Shown here: in pieces, positions 35,994-44,244 of the stretch | How the letters are laid out: every line of letters starts with the position of its first letter | How positions within the stretch are numbered: position 1 is the first letter of the stretch | Source: Candidatus Flexifilum affinis | GTDB lineage: Bacteria > Chloroflexota > Anaerolineae > Aggregatilineales > Phototrophicaceae | Reading direction: 5' to 3' | Assembly: GCA_016713325.1 (NCBI GenBank) | Contig: JADJPJ010000002.1 | Span: 916,486 to 980,485 of the forward strand | Length of the DNA stretch: 64,000 bases | Translations under genes and position numbers: made by a program | The notes under the pieces: generated by a model | The model's input: only the letters and a program-made list of their open reading frames with translations | Database searches by the model: none | Told to the model about the DNA's origin: nothing

Positions 35994-36383
35994 CTACTCT
36001 TCCACGTGATTGTTGCGCTCAGTCCGCATCAGGTTCAATAGTGTGAGCAAGGTCTCGCGGATTTCTGTAAGAAGCTCGCGCTGCTCTTCAGCAGCCAGAC
36101 GCTGTACTTCATTCGATTGACGGGTCTGTTCAGCGGCGAGTCGCAGTTCCTCGGCAGCGAGTCGCAGTGCTTCTGCCCCTGCGCGCAGGTTCTCCGCGTC
36201 GTCACGCGCGACTTCGGTGGCGACGCGCTGCCCTTCCACCATCTTGCGCTGCTTTTCCGAACTATCGCGCTGCTCCTCGGCTTCATCACGAGACATCTCG
36301 GAAGACTGTCGAACTTCTTCCTCAAACTGCATATCCTCGCTCGTGAGTTGCCTCTTCTCGTCGCCATCTTGATCCGGCTTCAT
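35994..36383 (-). CDS. Small coiled-coil protein, unknown function
   Basis: 129 residues, almost wholly charged helix. Repeats of the type R-x-A-A-E-x-x-R-L-A-A-E run from about residue 20 to 110 (RDDAENLRAGAEALRLAAEE, RLAAEEQRELLTEIRETLLT). No signal peptide or membrane segment. AAGGA lies eight bases before the ATG and a good promoter is found upstream at 36452-36480. It precedes the Wzz-like gene by 17 bases, so a link with polysaccharide export is possible but unproven. Confidence 0.72.
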   Translation of the reverse strand: MKPDQDGDEKRQLTSEDMQFEEEVRQSSEMSRDEAEEQRDSSEKQRKMVEGQRVATEVARDDAENLRAGAEALRLAAEELRLAAEQTRQSNEVQRLAAEEQRELLTEIRETLLTLLNLMRTERNNHVEE

Positions 36384-36451
36384 GTCTCATTTCCTTCAAA
36401 CTCCCAGGAATTACAGGCTGCCCGTCGGCATCCGAGACGATGATCCGTATG

Positions 36452-36480
36452 ACTATAGCAGTGAACGGGCGCCCCACCAA
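36452..36480 (-). promoter_or_regulatory. Candidate promoter for the coiled-coil gene
   Basis: Read on the minus strand, TTGGTG (36475-36480) and TATAGT (36452-36457) are spaced by 17 bases, 68 bases upstream of the coiled-coil ATG. It lies just downstream of the end of the long polysaccharide operon. Confidence 0.55.
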
Positions 36481-36490
36481 TATTGGTCGG

Positions 36491-37597
36491 TCAAAGAGGG
36501 TTCCCTCTGCGAAAAGCATCCCAGGCGCGTTCGATGTAGGTGTTCAGCGCCTTGCTGAACACCGCCGAATCGAAGCGCTCAGCGTGGGCGCGGAGAACGC
36601 GGGTGTCGTAGTCGCTCGCGTCGAACGACTCCATGGCACGCGCCAGGCTGTCGACTGTCATCTCGCTGAACAGGTCTCCCGTTCGACCGGGGATCACGGT
36701 GTCCAGCGCGCCGCCGCCGCCGTAGGCGATGACCGGTCGGCCCGCCGCCTGCGCCTGGACCGGCGTGATGCCGAAATCTTCCAGGCCGGGGAAGAGGAAC
36801 GCTTTACAGCGGGCCATGAGGTCGGGCAGGTCGGCGTCGGACACATAGCCGAGGAATTCGACTGTCGGGCCGGCCAGCTCGTGCAGGCGGTCGAGATCGC
36901 GGCCCCTGCCGGCCACTTTGAGCGGCAGACCGAGCCGCGTCGCCGCCTGCACCGCCAGGTCGATGCGCTTGTAGGGAATCAGTCGCGAGACGACCAGGAA
37001 GTAGTCGTCGTGGCGGGCGGCGGGCTGGAAGCGGCTGGTATCAACCGGCGGAAAGATGATGGATGACTCGCGATGGTAGTAGGTCTTGATGCGCTGCTGA
37101 ATTTCGGTTGAGATCGCGATGAAATGATGGACGCGCTGCGCGGCGGCGTAATCCCAGCGCTTGAGCAGGGCCACTACCGGTCGCAGGCCGATCTGCGCGA
37201 CGCGACCCAACCCTTCCCGAACGATATAGGCATCGAGACCCCAGACGTAGCGTGTTGGGGCCAGGCAGTAGCAGATGTGCAGCGTATTCGCCCCCGCCTG
37301 GAGCCCGTGGCAAAAGCCGCTCTTGTTGGTCAGCACCAGCTCGAATTCGGACAGATTCAGGCTGCCCCAGGCCAGCGGGTAGAGCGGCAGATAGGGCTGA
37401 TGGTGGCGGTGGATCCCGGGCATCCGATCGAGCCAGAGCGTGCGGATATCCCAGTCGCGGTAGGACGGAGGCATGAGGTCGGGCGCGTAGATGCTGGTGA
37501 AGACCGGCGCCTCGGGAACCATGCTGACCAGTGTCTCCAGCACATCTTCCGCGCCACCGCGCTGATTCAGCCAATCATGGACCAGTGCCAGTTTCAT
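36491..37597 (-). CDS. Glycosyltransferase family 4 protein
   Basis: GT-B fold transferase of 368 residues. The N-terminal domain begins MKLALVHDWLNQRGGAEDVLE, the donor-binding half shows VVSRLIPYKRIDLAVQA and FLFPGLEDFGITPVQAQAAG. In many GT4 enzymes the E-x7-E pair binds the nucleotide sugar; here the second Glu is Gln, a change seen in some functional members. Likely adds a sugar (mannose or similar) during exopolysaccharide or lipid-linked oligosaccharide assembly. It is the last gene of the minus-strand polysaccharide run, 11 bases after RNase HII. Confidence 0.87.
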   Translation of the reverse strand: MKLALVHDWLNQRGGAEDVLETLVSMVPEAPVFTSIYAPDLMPPSYRDWDIRTLWLDRMPGIHRHHQPYLPLYPLAWGSLNLSEFELVLTNKSGFCHGLQAGANTLHICYCLAPTRYVWGLDAYIVREGLGRVAQIGLRPVVALLKRWDYAAAQRVHHFIAISTEIQQRIKTYYHRESSIIFPPVDTSRFQPAARHDDYFLVVSRLIPYKRIDLAVQAATRLGLPLKVAGRGRDLDRLHELAGPTVEFLGYVSDADLPDLMARCKAFLFPGLEDFGITPVQAQAAGRPVIAYGGGGALDTVIPGRTGDLFSEMTVDSLARAMESFDASDYDTRVLRAHAERFDSAVFSKALNTYIERAWDAFRRGNPL

Positions 37598-37608
37598 TCC
37601 AGGCCGAT

Positions 37609-38313
37609 CTACTCGCCGCCGGGACGGGATGAGGTCTCGCGCAGGGGTGAGAAGGTCATTCGATGGAGCACGGTTGCCCCCCGCGTTTCGATGGCCCGGC
37701 GGTGGGCGGGGACGCCATAGCCCTTATGCACGGCGAAGCCGTAGCCAGGGTAGTGGCTCTCCTGCTCGATCATGTAGTGGTCCCGGCTGACTTTGGCCAG
37801 CACGCTGGCGGCGGCGATGCTCAAACTGCGACTGTCGCCGCGAATGTAGGCCTTATGGGGCAGCGTCACATCGGTGAACAGTTCAAAGGCGGTACAGCGG
37901 ATCGAGTCCATGAGCAGGAAGTCGGCGCCGACGTGGGGGAACTGAGTAGAAAGGGCGTCCAGTGCGCGGCGCATGGCCGTGCAGGTCGCCGGGACGATGC
38001 CCATGGCGTCGATCTCTTCCGCGGCGGCGCTGCCCACGCCCCAGGCCAGCACGTTCGAGGTGATCCGCTCGATGAGGGCTTCTCGGGCGCGGGCGGTGAG
38101 CTGCTTGCTATCGCGCACGCCGGCCAGCAGCATCCGCAGGTCCTGAGGCTGGTCGTCACTGTCCGACAGCTGGGGAGGCAAACAGACGGCACCCGCAAAC
38201 ACCGGTCCCGCCCAGGCGCCGCGCCCCGCCTCGTCCAGGCCGATCACGCGGCGAAACCCCTGGCGCCAGAGATCTCGTTCCAGCTCAAGGCCGGCTGTTT
38301 TCTCGCCTGGCAT
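37609..38313 (-). CDS. rnhB: Ribonuclease HII
   Basis: 234 residues. The RNase HII signature VIGLDEAGRGAWAGPVFAGA supplies the first two acidic catalytic residues; DSKQLTAR, LLMDSIRC and AAASVLAKVSRDHYM follow. It cuts RNA in RNA-DNA hybrids at ribonucleotides during replication and repair. The ATG at 38313 is chosen because the frame upstream is only the shadow of the neighbouring transferase; the two genes overlap by 29 bases. Being in a polysaccharide operon is a positional accident seen in other genomes too. Confidence 0.95.
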   Translation of the reverse strand: MPGEKTAGLELERDLWRQGFRRVIGLDEAGRGAWAGPVFAGAVCLPPQLSDSDDQPQDLRMLLAGVRDSKQLTARAREALIERITSNVLAWGVGSAAAEEIDAMGIVPATCTAMRRALDALSTQFPHVGADFLLMDSIRCTAFELFTDVTLPHKAYIRGDSRSLSIAAASVLAKVSRDHYMIEQESHYPGYGFAVHKGYGVPAHRRAIETRGATVLHRMTFSPLRETSSRPGGE

Positions 38314-39040
38314 AGAGCCCCCGCGCCCAGTTGCGGCGAATCTCGCGGATCTCGCGCAGCATGTTGAGTGAGTCCTGAACCAGGCGCATGCGGCTGTCGG
38401 CGTCGAAGTACCAGGTAATCGGCACTTCGCGCACGCGGTAGCCGCGCCGCTTGGCAATGAACAGGATTTCAACGTCGAAGCCTATGCCCGACATACGCTG
38501 CACGGCAAACAGGTCTTGCGCCGAGGCGCCGGAGAACATCTTGAAGCCGCACTGTGTGTCTTCGAAGTCGGGCACGGCGAAGAACTTGATGATCAGGTTG
38601 TTGATGCGTCCCATGAAGTGACGGTATTCCGGTTCGCCGATGCGCTGGGCGCCTTTGCCTTCGCGCGTGGCGATGCTGATGTCAAAGCCGTCGGCGGCGG
38701 GCGGCAGAAACTTGACAATTTCGTCGATAGGCATCGACAGGTCGGTATCGCAGATGAAGCGGTAATCGCCCTGAGCCGCGAGCATGCCGGCCTTGACGGC
38801 CAGGCCTTTGCCGCGCGTGTCCACGACCATCAGCTTGACATAGGGATGGGCTACGGCGTATTCACTTGCGACCTCAGCGGTGCGGTCGTGGCTGCCGTTT
38901 TCGACCACGATGACCTCTGCGGTGTAGGGTTGTGTCTTGAGGAAGGCGTCGATTTTGGCGAGGCTCGGCGGTAGACGAGTCTCTTCGTTATGCGCCGGGA
39001 TGATGATCGACAGGAAAGGGCGAGCACTCAACGCAGCCAA
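38285..39040 (-). CDS. Glycosyltransferase family 2, dolichyl-phosphate glucosyltransferase-like
   Basis: GT-A fold, 251 residues. SIIIPAHNEETRLPPSL begins the nucleotide-binding domain, VIVVENGSHDRTAEVA and DTRGKGLAVKAGMLAAQGD follow, and the metal motif is ICDTDLSMPIDEI. The pattern resembles the ALG5/DPM1-like group that transfers a hexose from a nucleotide sugar to a polyprenyl phosphate. No C-terminal membrane segments are present, so it acts at the cytoplasmic membrane face. It overlaps RNase HII and lies 55 bases after the next transferase gene. Confidence 0.88.
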   Translation of the reverse strand: MAALSARPFLSIIIPAHNEETRLPPSLAKIDAFLKTQPYTAEVIVVENGSHDRTAEVASEYAVAHPYVKLMVVDTRGKGLAVKAGMLAAQGDYRFICDTDLSMPIDEIVKFLPPAADGFDISIATREGKGAQRIGEPEYRHFMGRINNLIIKFFAVPDFEDTQCGFKMFSGASAQDLFAVQRMSGIGFDVEILFIAKRRGYRVREVPITWYFDADSRMRLVQDSLNMLREIREIRRNWARGLYARRENSRP

Positions 39041-39095
39041 CTCCGTGTGGCATGAAAGAGGCCAATGATCGGCTGGGTCTAAAACAACACCACGG

Positions 39096-40073
39096 TCACG
39101 GACTCAAAAGGTGTTCGATTTCAGCGTTACTCACGCGCCGCTGCGCCATAATCTGGCGACGTTTGCGGAGCATCAACGGGATTCCGCGGAGGCCAGCCGC
39201 CATTCCGCGCAGTCGGGCCCGTGCCGCGTCGCCGCGCCATGCGCGAAGCGCTTCCCAGGCGGTTCTCACCTGCCCTCGGATGACCTGTGCGCCATATTTG
39301 TGCCACAGCGGGTAATCCTTGACGAGCAGGTAGAGGGTATTGCGCCCGACATAGTAGCTGGCGGTTGTTCCCCCGCCGGTTGCCGACAGATGATGGTACA
39401 CCACAGCCGCAGGTGTGTAAAGACAGCGCCAGCCGGCGAGCTGAGCGCGCCAGCCGAGGTCGACATCTTCCAGCGAGAAGAAGAAATCGTCGTCCAGCAG
39501 GCCGATTTCCTGAAGCATGATCCGGCGATAGACGGCCGAACCGCCGCACGCACTGAAGACGGGTTCCTCGCGATCATACTGGCCTTTGTCCTGCTCCCAG
39601 ACGCCGCGGTTGACGGGGCGGCCGCCTTTTGTGAACAGATCGCCGGCGGTATGCAGATGATCGCGCTTGTCAAAGAGCAGCATCTTGCTGGCCACACTGC
39701 CGATCTCCGGATGGCGGCGAAAGGCGTCTAGGACGGCTGCGGCCCAGCCCGGATCGACCTCGGTGTCGTTGTTCAGCAGGCAGATGAACTCGCCGGTCGC
39801 GGCCTGCATCCCGGCGTTGCAGGCGCCGGTAAAGCCCTTGTTGACCGGCAGAGCGATCAGTTTGACCCAGGGGAATCGCTCGCGCAGGAATGCCTGCGAA
39901 CCATCAGTCGAGGCATTGTCGACCACCAGGACCTCCAGCGGTTGCAGCGTCTGGGCGGCCAGGGCGTTCATGCAGGTTTCCAGAAAGCGCAGGCCATTCC
40001 AGTTAGGGATGACGATGGACAGCAGCCCTTCAACCCCTGGCTGCGACGAGAGGGTTGGCGTGCCGCCGCTCAT
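39096..40073 (-). CDS. Glycosyltransferase family 2 (rhamnosyltransferase-like)
   Basis: 325 residues. The GT2 core has LSIVIPNWNGLRFLETCMNA, VVDNASTDGSQAFL, NKGFTGACNAGMQAA, and the metal motif LLNNDTEV; downstream GGSAVYRR and LEDVDLGWRAQLAG give the acceptor and ED catalytic region. This is the RfbN/WbbL-like layout common in rhamnan and heteropolysaccharide loci. Start at ATG 40073, overlapping the RmlD-type stop by ATGA; a longer frame upstream is shadow. Its dTDP-sugar donor could be made by the neighbouring Rml genes. Confidence 0.9.
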   Translation of the reverse strand: MSGGTPTLSSQPGVEGLLSIVIPNWNGLRFLETCMNALAAQTLQPLEVLVVDNASTDGSQAFLRERFPWVKLIALPVNKGFTGACNAGMQAATGEFICLLNNDTEVDPGWAAAVLDAFRRHPEIGSVASKMLLFDKRDHLHTAGDLFTKGGRPVNRGVWEQDKGQYDREEPVFSACGGSAVYRRIMLQEIGLLDDDFFFSLEDVDLGWRAQLAGWRCLYTPAAVVYHHLSATGGGTTASYYVGRNTLYLLVKDYPLWHKYGAQVIRGQVRTAWEALRAWRGDAARARLRGMAAGLRGIPLMLRKRRQIMAQRRVSNAEIEHLLSP

Positions 40074-40930
40074 GCGCCGCCAACCAGTGCGCCTTCGCGC
40101 TCCAGGAAGGCATCGAGGGCTTCGCGCCAGTCGCGCAGGACGATGCCCAGCGAAGCCGCGGCCAGGTTGTGCAGCGGCGCGAAGGGCGGCGGCGTCGAGG
40201 CGCGCTGCCACTCGTCGCGGCTGATCGGCTCGATAGGCGTGTTCAAACCGGCGCGGCTGAGAATCGTCTGGGCAAATTCATAGCGTGAACAGGGGACCTC
40301 GTTGACCAGATGATAGATGCCGTAGCGCTCGGTGGCAATCAACCGGACGATGGCGTCGGCCAGATCGTCGTTGTAGGTGGGACAGGCCACCTCATCGCGG
40401 ACCACACGCAGCGGTTGCCCCTCTCGGCCGGCCTTGAGGATGGTGTGGACGAAGTTGCGTCCGCCGTGCGCGAACAGCCAGGAGGTGCGCACAATCATGT
40501 GCCGTGGCGTGGCGCGGGCCGTCTCCTGCTCGCCGACCCATTTGCTGTAACCGTAGAGATTGGCGGGCGACGGTGCATCATATTCGAAGTACGGTCGCGC
40601 CGCTTTGCCGTCGAAGACCTCGTTGCTGCTGATGTAAAGAATCGCCGCGCCGGCATGGGCGGCCGCCTGGGCGACGTTGCCTGCGCCGAAGCCGTTAATG
40701 CGTATGGCGCGCTCCGGGTCGCGAGCGCAGCCGTCAACATCGGTCCAGGCGGCGGGATGAATGACCAGAGCGGGGGAAGTGCTGGCAATGAAGGCCCGTG
40801 TCGCGGCGAAGTCGGCAATGTCAAATTCCGCGACATCCGCGCCGATGACCTCGCAGTCCTCGCGGGCTTGCAACCGTTCTTTCAGCGCACCCCCCAGTCT
40901 GCCCAGGGCGCCGGTCACCAGTATGCGCAT
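40070..40930 (-). CDS. rfbD: SDR-type sugar reductase, dTDP-4-dehydrorhamnose reductase (RmlD)-like
   Basis: 286 residues. The N-terminal TGALGRLGGALKERL binds NAD(P)H, YISSNEVFDG and the Tyr-x-x-x-Lys in YGYSKWVGE are the active-site segments, and VRTSWLFAHGGRNFV and CPTYNDDLADAI are typical of RmlD. It would reduce a dTDP-4-keto sugar to dTDP-L-rhamnose if the substrate is epimerised first by RmlC, which is missing in the window. Translationally coupled to the next transferase. Confidence 0.87.
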   Translation of the reverse strand: MRILVTGALGRLGGALKERLQAREDCEVIGADVAEFDIADFAATRAFIASTSPALVIHPAAWTDVDGCARDPERAIRINGFGAGNVAQAAAHAGAAILYISSNEVFDGKAARPYFEYDAPSPANLYGYSKWVGEQETARATPRHMIVRTSWLFAHGGRNFVHTILKAGREGQPLRVVRDEVACPTYNDDLADAIVRLIATERYGIYHLVNEVPCSRYEFAQTILSRAGLNTPIEPISRDEWQRASTPPPFAPLHNLAAASLGIVLRDWREALDAFLEREGALVGGA

Positions 40931-40941
40931 ACGTCCTCGAT

Positions 40942-41661
40942 TCAGTACACGGTCATCAGAATGCGCTCACCGGCGTTGTCCCCGGCCCAGACCGGGCTGA
41001 AGAACCGGTTGTTCAGCTCGGCGACTTCCGCCACATCGGTCACCACTTCGATGATCTCCTGGCCGCGGGCTGCTTTTCGCCAGCCGATGTCCGTCATGTT
41101 GGCCGAACCCTTGAAGGCCAGCAGACCGTCGATGACCACGATCTTCTGATGGGGAAAGTAGGTATCTTCGCCGGAGAATGTACGCAGGTGCAGATGCGGC
41201 GCTTCGTCCTGAAAGTCGGTCATCTCTCGCATCATGATCTCGGACTTTACGCCGGACACGATGCCGCGCACGTCGACGCGCTGCGCGGTCAGCTTGAGTG
41301 AGCCGAGCAGCAGGGCGCTCAGGCCATAGGTCGTGAAATGTACGAAACGCTCGGCGCTTTGCAGCGAGGCCAGGAGTGCCCGCATCGGCGGGTAGTGGGT
41401 CGACTGCCCACTGGTCACTTCGCGAACCTGGCGGGCGATGCGCGCCAGGCGCTGGCTGTGCTCGATCAGGTCGTGGAACTGGATGTTCAGCCCACGCTGG
41501 CGGAAGTAGGCCGCATAGGTCGGGAATTCTTCGGTCAGGATGTACTCGACGCCGCATACCGGGCAGATGCCCTCAAGATGGGGCAGCAGGGCGGAGCAGC
41601 GCTCACAGATGACCTGCGGCGGCGTGAACCGGAGCAGAGATGCGATGTCAAAGTGCTGCAT
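40942..41661 (-). CDS. Zinc-ribbon phospholipase D-like (single HKD) protein
   Basis: 239 residues. A four-Cys ribbon (Cys19, 22, 33, 36, spacing C-x2-C-x10-C-x2-C) is followed by a helical linker and a PLD domain with one HKD motif: His171, Lys173, Asp178, then GSANMTD (185-191). A single motif per chain is the rule in dimeric Nuc-type nucleases of the PLD family; lipid or phosphodiester activity is also possible. ATG at 41661, one base after the upstream small gene. The pair sits between RmlB- and RmlD-type genes without an evident polysaccharide role. Confidence 0.78.
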   Translation of the reverse strand: MQHFDIASLLRFTPPQVICERCSALLPHLEGICPVCGVEYILTEEFPTYAAYFRQRGLNIQFHDLIEHSQRLARIARQVREVTSGQSTHYPPMRALLASLQSAERFVHFTTYGLSALLLGSLKLTAQRVDVRGIVSGVKSEIMMREMTDFQDEAPHLHLRTFSGEDTYFPHQKIVVIDGLLAFKGSANMTDIGWRKAARGQEIIEVVTDVAEVAELNNRFFSPVWAGDNAGERILMTVY

Positions 41662-41662
41662 C

Positions 41663-42037
41663 TCAGTCCGCATTCGCCCAGGCATCGAAGACTCGCTCGC
41701 ATTCCTCCTGCCAGCAGCGGTCAAGATCGCTGACGTCCCGTCCTCGATGGGCCGCACCGCGAAAGTAGCCCGCTCCCGGCATCCCGGTCGCTTTGCTCAC
41801 CACCAGCGCGCAGATCATGCCGCGTCCGGCCTCCTCCTCCAAGTCGCAGATCTCGCCCAGGAGCCGCGTGAAGGCATAGGAGCCGGGATGGACGTAGACG
41901 CTCGGCAGACGCAGGGCCAGGTCGGAGTAGGTGATGATCTGGCGCGCCTTCGCCAGCGCGATCAGCTCCGCGTACATCTCGGCGCGAACGGCAGTCCATT
42001 CGCTCTCGGTGAGTTTGAAGCGGGCAGGCGGGTTCAT
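41663..42037 (-). CDS. Unknown protein linked with the PLD-like gene
   Basis: 124 residues, no membrane segment or signal. The centre reads RQIITYSDLALRLPSVYVHP, which has a winged-helix look, followed by LLGEICDLEEEAGRGMICAL and a Gly-rich GMPGAGYFRGAA. The C-terminus is acidic (QEECERVFDAWANAD). I cannot assign a family. Only one base separates it from the PLD-like gene downstream and about 20 from the RmlB gene that follows in the window order, so it is translated from the same message as the PLD-like protein. Confidence 0.68.
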   Translation of the reverse strand: MNPPARFKLTESEWTAVRAEMYAELIALAKARQIITYSDLALRLPSVYVHPGSYAFTRLLGEICDLEEEAGRGMICALVVSKATGMPGAGYFRGAAHRGRDVSDLDRCWQEECERVFDAWANAD

Positions 42038-42058
42038 AGGCGCGCGGCGATCAGCGGT

Positions 42059-43084
42059 TTATTCCTGCGCTGCCGCAAGACGCGCGGCGTACTGGCGTTT
42101 GTAGTATTCCAGGTATTCTCCGGTCTTGATTTTGCGCCACCACCACTCGTTGCCGGCGAACCAGCGCACCGTATCGGCCAGCCCGGTCTCGAAGGGGTGC
42201 TGGCGCTCCCAGCCTAGGGCGCGGGCCTTGGCGCTGTCCATGGCGTAGCGCAGATCGTGCCCCTCGCGGTCCGGCACATGCTGGATGAGCGACTCCGGCT
42301 TGCCCAGGTGACCGAGCATGTCCCTTACGACGTCGATGTTGTGGCGCAGATCTTCTCCGGCCAGGTTGTAGGCTTCGCCAGCAACGCCGCGATGCAGTAC
42401 GGTGTCGATGCCGGTGACGTGGTCGTCCACGTACAGCCAGTCGCGAATCTGCTTGCCGTCGCCGTAGACCGGCAGCCTGCGGTCGTCGATGGCCTCGGTG
42501 ATGAACAGCGGCAGCAGTTTTTCCGGGTACTGATACGGACCGTAGGTGTTGCTGCCGCGCGTGATGACCACATCCATCTTGTAGGTCTCGAAGTAGGCGC
42601 GGACCATCAGTTCGCCGCCGGTCTTCGCCGCGGAGTAGGGGTTGCGCGGTGCCAAAGGCGCGCTCTCGACGGAGAAGCCTTCCGGCACCGAGCCGTACAC
42701 TTCGTCGGTCGAAACTTGCAGGAAGCGCCCGATCCCGTGCTTGCGGCCTTCGTCGAGCAGAATGTAGACGCCGATGCTGTTGGTGTGCATGAAGGCGTCG
42801 GCATCCAGGATGCTGCGGTCCACATGGCTCTCGGCCGCGAAATTGACCACGGTGTCGATCTGGTATTCCTGAAGGACGTGAGCCACCGTGCCCCGATGGG
42901 CGATGTCGCCGTGCTCGAAGCGGAAATTCGGTTCATCGTGGACGGGCAGGAGGTTGTCGAGGTTGCCCGCGTAAGTCATCTTGTCATAGACGATGATGTT
43001 GTATTCGGGATAGCGCGCCGTCATGTAGCGGACGAACGCGCTGCCGATGAAGCCTGCACCCCCCGTGACAAGGATGTTCTTCAT
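42059..43084 (-). CDS. rfbB: dTDP-glucose 4,6-dehydratase
   Basis: Extended SDR of 341 residues. NAD motif TGGAGFIGSAFVRY is at residues 7-20, the catalytic segment QVSTDEVYGSVP supplies Thr-Asp-Glu, and YSAAKTGGE provides Tyr/Lys. TRGSNTYGPYQYPEKLLPLF and GDGKQIRDWLYVDDH are typical of RmlB. It converts dTDP-glucose to dTDP-4-keto-6-deoxyglucose, the branch point to rhamnose and other deoxysugars. It starts in an ATGA overlap with the HAD gene, showing tight coupling. Confidence 0.95.
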   Translation of the reverse strand: MKNILVTGGAGFIGSAFVRYMTARYPEYNIIVYDKMTYAGNLDNLLPVHDEPNFRFEHGDIAHRGTVAHVLQEYQIDTVVNFAAESHVDRSILDADAFMHTNSIGVYILLDEGRKHGIGRFLQVSTDEVYGSVPEGFSVESAPLAPRNPYSAAKTGGELMVRAYFETYKMDVVITRGSNTYGPYQYPEKLLPLFITEAIDDRRLPVYGDGKQIRDWLYVDDHVTGIDTVLHRGVAGEAYNLAGEDLRHNIDVVRDMLGHLGKPESLIQHVPDREGHDLRYAMDSAKARALGWERQHPFETGLADTVRWFAGNEWWWRKIKTGEYLEYYKRQYAARLAAAQE

Positions 43085-44244
43085 GATAGTTTGTCCTGCT
43101 TATCCTCAGCGGATTTCGCTTTGCGCGCGGGCTTCGGGGCAGCGGCGGACGGTGTGGCAGGCGTCGTCTCAGAGGGCGTCGTCGCGGAAGGCGTCGTCGC
43201 GGAAGGCGTCGTCGTGGAAAGCGTTGCCTGCTTTTCAGCGGCCTTGGCTTCCGCGGGCGGTTTTGCCGGGGTCTTGACTTCCGGTGCGGCGGATGAAGCC
43301 TCTACTGGCGGGCTGCCGGGCTTGCTTTCCGCGGGTGCTGCGGTGGGCGTTTCGACGGACGGCGCGGCCGGTTCCGGTGGCTTGACGATCACCCAGCGCT
43401 CCAGCGCCTCGGCCACACCATCCTGGTCGTTGGACGCGACGACATGCTTGGCCGCGGACTTGACGCGATCTTCGGCATGGCCCATGGCCACACCCAGCCC
43501 TGCATACGGAAGCATTTCGATGTCATTTTCAGCGTCGCCGATGGCCATGATGTGTTCCGGCCTGACGCGCAGATCGCTCGACAGACGCTTGAGGGCGGAC
43601 CCCTTAGAGACGCCGATTGGCAGAACTTCCAGCATCGTCGGAACTCCGGCCTGGAGCACGCGGGCTGTCGCGCCAATCTGGAGGTTCAACTGCCAGCGCA
43701 GGGAGGTGACGGCCTTCGGATCGCCGACGGCGATAATCTTGTTGATCGGGGTGCGGCCGATCTGATTTTGCAGAGGGCCGACGATCTCCATTTCCACTTC
43801 GTGATAATGGCGCATGCGGGCCTGAAATTCCGGGGCGGCGGCGCGCAGCAGAATGCGGCTGCCACTGTAGATCGAGACGATGAAGCCACGCTCCTCGGCG
43901 AAGGTGATGACCTGGCGCGCGACCGTGTCGGGCAGGGTGACCTGATGCGTGATGCTGCCATCGCCTTCGTGGAGCACTGTGCCCTGGACATAGATGCCGG
44001 CGGTTGCGACGCCAAGCCGTTCCAGCAGCGAACGCATGGAGTTACGGGTCTTGCCCGTGGCCACGACGATCTTGACGCCCTGGGCGGCGGCGGTCTTGAC
44101 TGCGGTCTCGACGCGCGGGGTCAGCTTTGACTCGCTGTTCAGGAGCGTTCCGTCGATGTCGATGACCACCATCTCGATCTTCGGCCGGCTGACTTCTGCT
44201 GCAAGAGGTGCGTTTTCAGGCATTGGGTTCATATTCCGCCTCAT
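43081..44244 (-). CDS. HAD-family (Cof type) phosphatase with long Pro/Thr/Ala tail
   Basis: 387 residues. The first 280 form a Cof-type HAD hydrolase: nucleophile motif DIDGTLLNS, motif II in VVATGKTRN, C2 cap, and the metal-binding GDAENDIEMLPYAG. The remaining 105 residues are a Pro/Ala/Thr/Glu-rich tail containing four near-identical pentapeptides, ending in a basic stretch (KPARKAKSAEDKQDKLS). Cof proteins dephosphorylate sugar phosphates or cofactors. The ATG at 44244 overlaps the stop of the nucleotidyltransferase gene; ATGs at 44232 and 44223 are alternatives. Confidence 0.82.
   Translation of the reverse strand: MRRNMNPMPENAPLAAEVSRPKIEMVVIDIDGTLLNSESKLTPRVETAVKTAAAQGVKIVVATGKTRNSMRSLLERLGVATAGIYVQGTVLHEGDGSITHQVTLPDTVARQVITFAEERGFIVSIYSGSRILLRAAAPEFQARMRHYHEVEMEIVGPLQNQIGRTPINKIIAVGDPKAVTSLRWQLNLQIGATARVLQAGVPTMLEVLPIGVSKGSALKRLSSDLRVRPEHIMAIGDAENDIEMLPYAGLGVAMGHAEDRVKSAAKHVVASNDQDGVAEALERWVIVKPPEPAAPSVETPTAAPAESKPGSPPVEASSAAPEVKTPAKPPAEAKAAEKQATLSTTTPSATTPSATTPSETTPATPSAAAPKPARKAKSAEDKQDKLS
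43160..43219 (-). repeat. Four tandem 15-bp repeats in the HAD gene tail
   Basis: Units start at 43160, 43175, 43190 and 43205 on the plus strand, the second and third being identical (GGCGTCGTCGCGGAA) and the others differing by a few bases. They keep the reading frame and encode repeated [ST]-[AE]-T-T-P pentapeptides, so copy number could vary without destroying the protein. Confidence 0.85.

Noticed and set aside
43160..43219. Short tandem repeats as a possible CRISPR-like array
   Set aside because: Units are 15 bases, contiguous and in frame with a protein; there are no spacers and no cas genes.
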